Part shown: positions 22,733-25,678 of the stretch, in pieces
Position numbering within the stretch: the stretch's first letter is position 1
Layout: each line of letters begins with the position of its first letter
Origin: a virus
IMG/VR virus record: IMGVR_UViG_3300023184_003513
Location: 1 to 25,678 of that record
Strand: one strand, 5' to 3'
DNA length: 25,678 bases
Made by a program: the position numbers and the translations under genes
The notes under the pieces: generated by a model
What the model saw: the letters and a program-made list of their open reading frames with translations, nothing else
The model's database searches: none
Told to the model about the DNA's origin: nothing

Positions 22733-23953
22733 TTATTTAATTAAGGATTTGTAAAATTCTGCTCTTGTTTTAGTTACGACTCTAAGGTCATAAGTGTCTT
22801 TAACCGTTTCATAAAGACGTTCTCCCATGTCAGTAATCAAATTAGGATTTGTGACTAATTTTTTAATGAATTTAGACCAATCACCATGATTTCTGTTCTC
22901 CTGTACCAACATCGCGTTACCATCAACAAACTCGCCGTTTTTTAAACAATGTTTAAGGTCAATAGTATATGGACCAACTTCTGAAGCGATAAGGGCTTTT
23001 TTATAGAACCCCGCCTCAATAACTTTAAGTTGAGATTTCATTCTATTAAAGATATGGTTTTTAATTGGTGCCAATGAAATATCAAATTTAGAATAGTTCA
23101 TCGCATATGACGTAACAGGTTTTGTCCAAACTCGTTGATATGGTAATTGTATATCAGAAGGGTATGGGGTCTCTTTAAATTCTAATAGAAATTTTTTGTA
23201 TTTTTCATCAACAATTTTATAGTTATTTGTAAAGATTTCTTCGTACCTCGCCCAAGTGGTTTCTTCGGGTTTAATAGGTCTTTGTGTTTTTTCATTTGTT
23301 TGTCGATTGATTTCGGTAACACTTCCTCTCGTATCAAACCCACATAAAACATATTGAATTTTTTCATTTAAGTCTCCACCAACTTTAGATACAAAACCAT
23401 CTAATAGTTTTAAGTCATGTAAGTGAGAGGACCCTCCTAACCACCCAATTCTTATTTTGTCAGACTCTTCTGATTTTTGGTTAAACTGTGGTTCATTAGG
23501 GTCAATCGCATTTGGTAAAACAATTACGTTTTTGTTTACCTTACGAATTTCGTTAGCAAATAAGTTAGTGGTGGTAGTAACATAATCAGCCTCTCTTAAA
23601 TTTGCCACAATCTTTTCGTTTATTTTTTCTTGAACGATAATACTGTGGATTGGGTGTTCCATAGTTGGTAACCAATAATCGTCAATATCCACAATGGTGA
23701 TGATTCCCATGGCTTTTAAATTTTTAAGAATTTGTGGGGTGTGTTCATAAATTTGACCAATATTTCTATGGACATGAACTATTTGGTAGTTTTTCCAATA
23801 GTTAGGGTCATTTAGTTTTGGTTCGTAATCGATATCTACATGAAAATCATCATTATACATGTTTTGTAACATTACGTGAGGGTCAACAGACCTAAATTTT
23901 CCTACACCTGTTTTATCTGATGGTAGAACTAATACTTTAATTTTTTCTGACAT
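22733..23953 (-). CDS. Glycosyltransferase family 4-like
   Basis: A 406-residue GT-B enzyme. The N-terminal half has KIKVLVLPSDKTGVGKFRS (a GxGxxR loop), QIVHVHRNIG and IVDIDDYWLP, then the connecting helix with ADYVTTTTNLFANEIRK and VIVLPNAID. The C-terminal half has RIGWLGGSSHLHDLKLLDG and the sugar-nucleotide segment QLKVIEAGFYKKALIASEVG (about 315-335), matching the E-x7-E signature region. It is the first gene after a TTGATA-N17-TATACT promoter and heads the run that includes exonuclease, dut, methyltransferase and further glycosyltransferases. Confidence 0.85.
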   Translation of the reverse strand: MSEKIKVLVLPSDKTGVGKFRSVDPHVMLQNMYNDDFHVDIDYEPKLNDPNYWKNYQIVHVHRNIGQIYEHTPQILKNLKAMGIITIVDIDDYWLPTMEHPIHSIIVQEKINEKIVANLREADYVTTTTNLFANEIRKVNKNVIVLPNAIDPNEPQFNQKSEESDKIRIGWLGGSSHLHDLKLLDGFVSKVGGDLNEKIQYVLCGFDTRGSVTEINRQTNEKTQRPIKPEETTWARYEEIFTNNYKIVDEKYKKFLLEFKETPYPSDIQLPYQRVWTKPVTSYAMNYSKFDISLAPIKNHIFNRMKSQLKVIEAGFYKKALIASEVGPYTIDLKHCLKNGEFVDGNAMLVQENRNHGDWSKFIKKLVTNPNLITDMGERLYETVKDTYDLRVVTKTRAEFYKSLIK

Positions 23954-23972
23954 AATTTTCTTTTAATAAGGA

Positions 23973-24001
23973 AGTATAACATGAAAAACGGGTATTATCA
24001 A
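23973..24001 (-). promoter_or_regulatory. Sigma-70-consensus-like promoter (TTGATA-N17-TATACT)
   Basis: On the minus strand TTGATA (24001-23996) and TATACT (23978-23973) are separated by exactly 17 bases, near the Escherichia coli -35/-10 consensus. The expected start, about 23966, is 13 bases before the ATG at 23953. It follows directly on the terminator of the upstream unit. Bacteroidota housekeeping promoters differ from this pattern, so either the match is chance in AT-rich DNA or a different sigma factor or phage activator is used. Confidence 0.5.
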
Positions 24002-24009
24002 CTATACTA

Positions 24010-24040
24010 AAATAAAAAACCCCCACTTTAGGTGGAGGTT
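24010..24040 (-). terminator. Rho-independent terminator of the 25678-24072 unit
   Basis: On the minus strand AACCTCCAC (24040-24032) pairs with GTGGGGGTT (24026-24018) with one U-G, around a 5-base loop. A TTTTTT run (24019-24014) follows. It ends transcription of the four small genes to the right before the glycosyltransferase unit begins. Confidence 0.88.
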
Positions 24041-24071
24041 AGCCGATGTAATAAAATACAAAGGGATGATA

Positions 24072-24644
24072 TTATTGAACCTTTTTAATTTTGGTTACTT
24101 TACCCTCAAAGATATGTTTACCAACTCTAAAAGAAAAAATGTCATTCGATTTACTTACCGACTCAACTAGTAATCCGTTTTCAGATAAAACTTCCTCAAC
24201 AACTTCTCTCATCATTTGTTTTAACGATTCGTTATTTACGGATGGTTGAGGTTGACTTGTTTGTTGTCTTGTTGGTTCACCATTACCTTTATTCATTAAT
24301 CTTGAAGCCTTTTCAACTAACTCATTCGATAATGACGGACCCGACATTGAATCAGGTTGTTGTATTGGATGTTCAATCATTAACATTTTAATTTCGTCAG
24401 GTAATTTTGACGACATGATTCTATCTTTAGCCGCCATCTGAGGCATTGGGTTATTCATTGGTATATTACTTTCCTGTAATACATCTGAAGGTAAATTATA
24501 TTTTGCCGCTGGTGCGGAATAATCTTCTACCATAGGTGAGCTAAGTACATTACCTTGGGTACCATTTCTTGGTATTTGACCATGTTTCTCCATTATTTTT
24601 TTAGAGACCATTAGTTTTTGTATTAATTCGTTTTCTGTTGTCAT
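24072..24644 (-). CDS. Disordered phage protein with C-terminal helix-plus-beta module
   Basis: A 190-residue protein. Residues 1-130 are rich in Pro, Met, Gln and Asn and look disordered (for example PSDVLQESNIPMNNPMPQMA, TRQQTSQPQPSVNN). Residues 138-190 form a compact end: a helix (SLKQMMREVVEEVLSENG) then beta strands (LLVESVSKSNDIFSFRVGKH, FEGKVTKIKKVQ). The helix ends in LSE before Asn, the same rule as the leaders elsewhere in the window, but placed near the C-terminus. It precedes the terminator at 24010-24040. A scaffold or head-assembly role is a guess from composition. Confidence 0.65.
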   Translation of the reverse strand: MTTENELIQKLMVSKKIMEKHGQIPRNGTQGNVLSSPMVEDYSAPAAKYNLPSDVLQESNIPMNNPMPQMAAKDRIMSSKLPDEIKMLMIEHPIQQPDSMSGPSLSNELVEKASRLMNKGNGEPTRQQTSQPQPSVNNESLKQMMREVVEEVLSENGLLVESVSKSNDIFSFRVGKHIFEGKVTKIKKVQ

Positions 24645-24646
24645 AT

Positions 24647-25051
24647 TTAAACGGTTTGTTCCTGTCTATTATCAAAGGTAACATTAATTATTACCCTATT
24701 CATACTTCTATCCCCATTTGGGTTATAGTTAGGTTTTGGTTCGTGGAATTGTTCTCCTGAAGGTTTAAACGATAGAATTTTATCAACTCTAAATAATCTC
24801 CACCCAGGAAGAGGTTGTTCCCCTTTATATGAAGTATGGGAAGACCCTTCACTATCCCATGCTCGTAAAACAGGATTATCTGATTTACTGTAACCAAGAC
24901 AAACAGGTTCGATTTCTCTTAAACCTCTACCTCCTGGCTCATCACCATCATAATAAATCACTATTTTGTGTCTTTTCTTAATAGCGTCAACGATAGAATC
25001 AATTGATGCTACTTCTAAAATAAGGGATTTTGTTATGTTGTAAAGTTTCAT
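24647..25051 (-). CDS. WYL-domain-like protein with short leader
   Basis: A 134-residue protein. Residues 1-13 (MKLYNITKSLILE) resemble the T4 capsid-targeting leader and end in ILE before Val. Residues 18-98 read as a WYL-like ligand-binding fold: IVDAIKKRHKIVIYYDG, then RGLREIEPVCLGYSKSDNPVL, RAWDSEGSSH and GWRLFRVDKILSFKP. The basic residues of the R-x-hydrophobic-EPxxL segment and the final LFRVDKI strand fit the family, whose members are usually regulators that bind nucleic acid or nucleotides. There is no helix-turn-helix. The stop codon region touches the next gene in TAATG fashion at 25051. It could be an injected regulator, which is inference. Confidence 0.65.
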   Translation of the reverse strand: MKLYNITKSLILEVASIDSIVDAIKKRHKIVIYYDGDEPGGRGLREIEPVCLGYSKSDNPVLRAWDSEGSSHTSYKGEQPLPGWRLFRVDKILSFKPSGEQFHEPKPNYNPNGDRSMNRVIINVTFDNRQEQTV

Positions 25052-25347
25052 TATGCGCTTGGTGTTGTGTACGGTTTGTTAGGTTGATATTCATTCACTA
25101 CGGTTTCTGCTTTTCTCTCAAGAATATCTTGGATTGCTCCCGCATTTTGATTATAAACATCCAAATCACCTCCTGTACCTTTACCTTGAGCATCACCATT
25201 GGCGATGGCGTCAGGGTTAACTGAAGAGTATTCAAAAGCCTTTTGTTTATAATCATTCTTAGGAATAAGTTTTGCTCTTTCCATTTCTGCGATTGACGTT
25301 AAGTCGTTTTTCGGTTGAGAAAAATCTAAAGGTTCTGTTGTTGCCAT
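25051..25347 (-). CDS. Hypothetical protein, probably structural
   Basis: A 98-residue polar protein (MATTEPLDFSQPKNDLTSIA, then KGTGGDLDVYNQNAGAIQDI and NKPYTTPSA). Gly, Asn and Gln are frequent, a helix near 30-45 is likely, and there is no signal or membrane segment. I recognise no family. It shares a base with the WYL-like gene (stop and start overlap) and starts one base after the previous stop, so it belongs to the same tight unit. Confidence 0.6.
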   Translation of the reverse strand: MATTEPLDFSQPKNDLTSIAEMERAKLIPKNDYKQKAFEYSSVNPDAIANGDAQGKGTGGDLDVYNQNAGAIQDILERKAETVVNEYQPNKPYTTPSA

Positions 25348-25348
25348 A

Positions 25349-25678
25349 TTATATTATTTTTTTTATTAGGTCGTTTATTCTTTTTAGGCTTTCTGTGACT
25401 TGTAAATCGTAGTCACCAAGACTTGTTTTATGACTTTTAGTAGGTCTATTCATATCCGTTATCCCATTCTTTTCGTGTGGTTGGATGAATTGATTAGGTA
25501 ATACCACAGATATATTTTTTTTTGAGTTATTGACACCGTCCCTCATAGAATCCAATGTTGTATTAACCCAACCTTTAACATAATGACCACCATTTAATAT
25601 ATGAGGAAGTTCATTCTCATGTCCATTAAAGTCATCAAACCAATTTTTCATTCGTTTAAGTTGTTGATAGGTAACTTC
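25349..25678 (-). CDS. Hypothetical phage protein (5' end outside the window)
   Basis: The frame stays open to the right edge: before the ATG at 25651 it reads EVTYQQLKR without a stop, and this runs on naturally into MKNWFDDFNGHENELPHIL. The gene therefore probably starts beyond the window and the ATG at 25651 is internal. Visible residues include LNGGHYVKGWVNTTLDSMRD and a C-terminal helix (QVTESLKRINDLIKKII). I recognise no domain. It is the first gene seen of the unit ending at the terminator at 24010-24040. Confidence 0.6.
   Translation of the reverse strand, partial: EVTYQQLKRMKNWFDDFNGHENELPHILNGGHYVKGWVNTTLDSMRDGVNNSKKNISVVLPNQFIQPHEKNGITDMNRPTKSHKTSLGDYDLQVTESLKRINDLIKKII

Overview
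The window looks like part of the genome of a large tailed phage with T4-like features (myovirus type) that infects a member of the Bacteroidota. The T4-like evidence is a gp23-type major capsid protein with a recognisable prohead-protease site, a gp5-type OB-fold baseplate protein, a gp55-like sigma factor and a phage-type PhoH. The Bacteroidota evidence is AT-rich DNA, two secreted proteins with flavobacterial signal peptides (one ending in a type IX secretion-like tail), and promoters of the TTG-N19-TAnnTTTG type.

Layout. Positions 1-1820 hold the 3' part of the major capsid gene, closed by a strong terminator. Positions 1969-4438 carry two exported, host-like surface proteins. Positions 4453-8124 hold small genes on both strands. 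Five of their products begin with a short charged helical leader ending in (L/I)xE, the same rule that fits the capsid protein's own propeptide site. Two of these have peptidoglycan-binding domains and one also has an annexin-like repeat. Inserted among them are a methylglyoxal synthase and, on the minus strand at about 4868-4982, a candidate small RNA with its own promoter and terminator. Positions 8130-14337 (minus strand) look like virion structure: a Cys-rich protein, a DNRLRE-like fibre or baseplate protein, the OB-fold hub protein and a long helical protein. Positions 14364-23953 (minus strand) form a long, tightly packed run: sigma factor, glycosyltransferases (five in all), a HAD-like protein, PhoH, a methyltransferase, dUTPase and a 3'-5' exonuclease. 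A TTGATA-N17-TATACT promoter lies at its head. Positions 24072-25678 (minus strand) hold four more small genes, including a WYL-like protein with the same kind of leader, followed by a terminator.

How it may fit together. The sigma factor probably drives late genes, and a TATTTATA box recurs ahead of many late-looking units. The leader-bearing proteins are best explained as capsid-internal cargo, sorted into the prohead and trimmed by the maturation protease as in T4, then delivered with the DNA. The peptidoglycan-binding members would act in the envelope. The two secreted proteins would instead be made in the cell and displayed outside it. The most novel element is the three-hairpin RNA with four copies of GAWACAAT in its loops.
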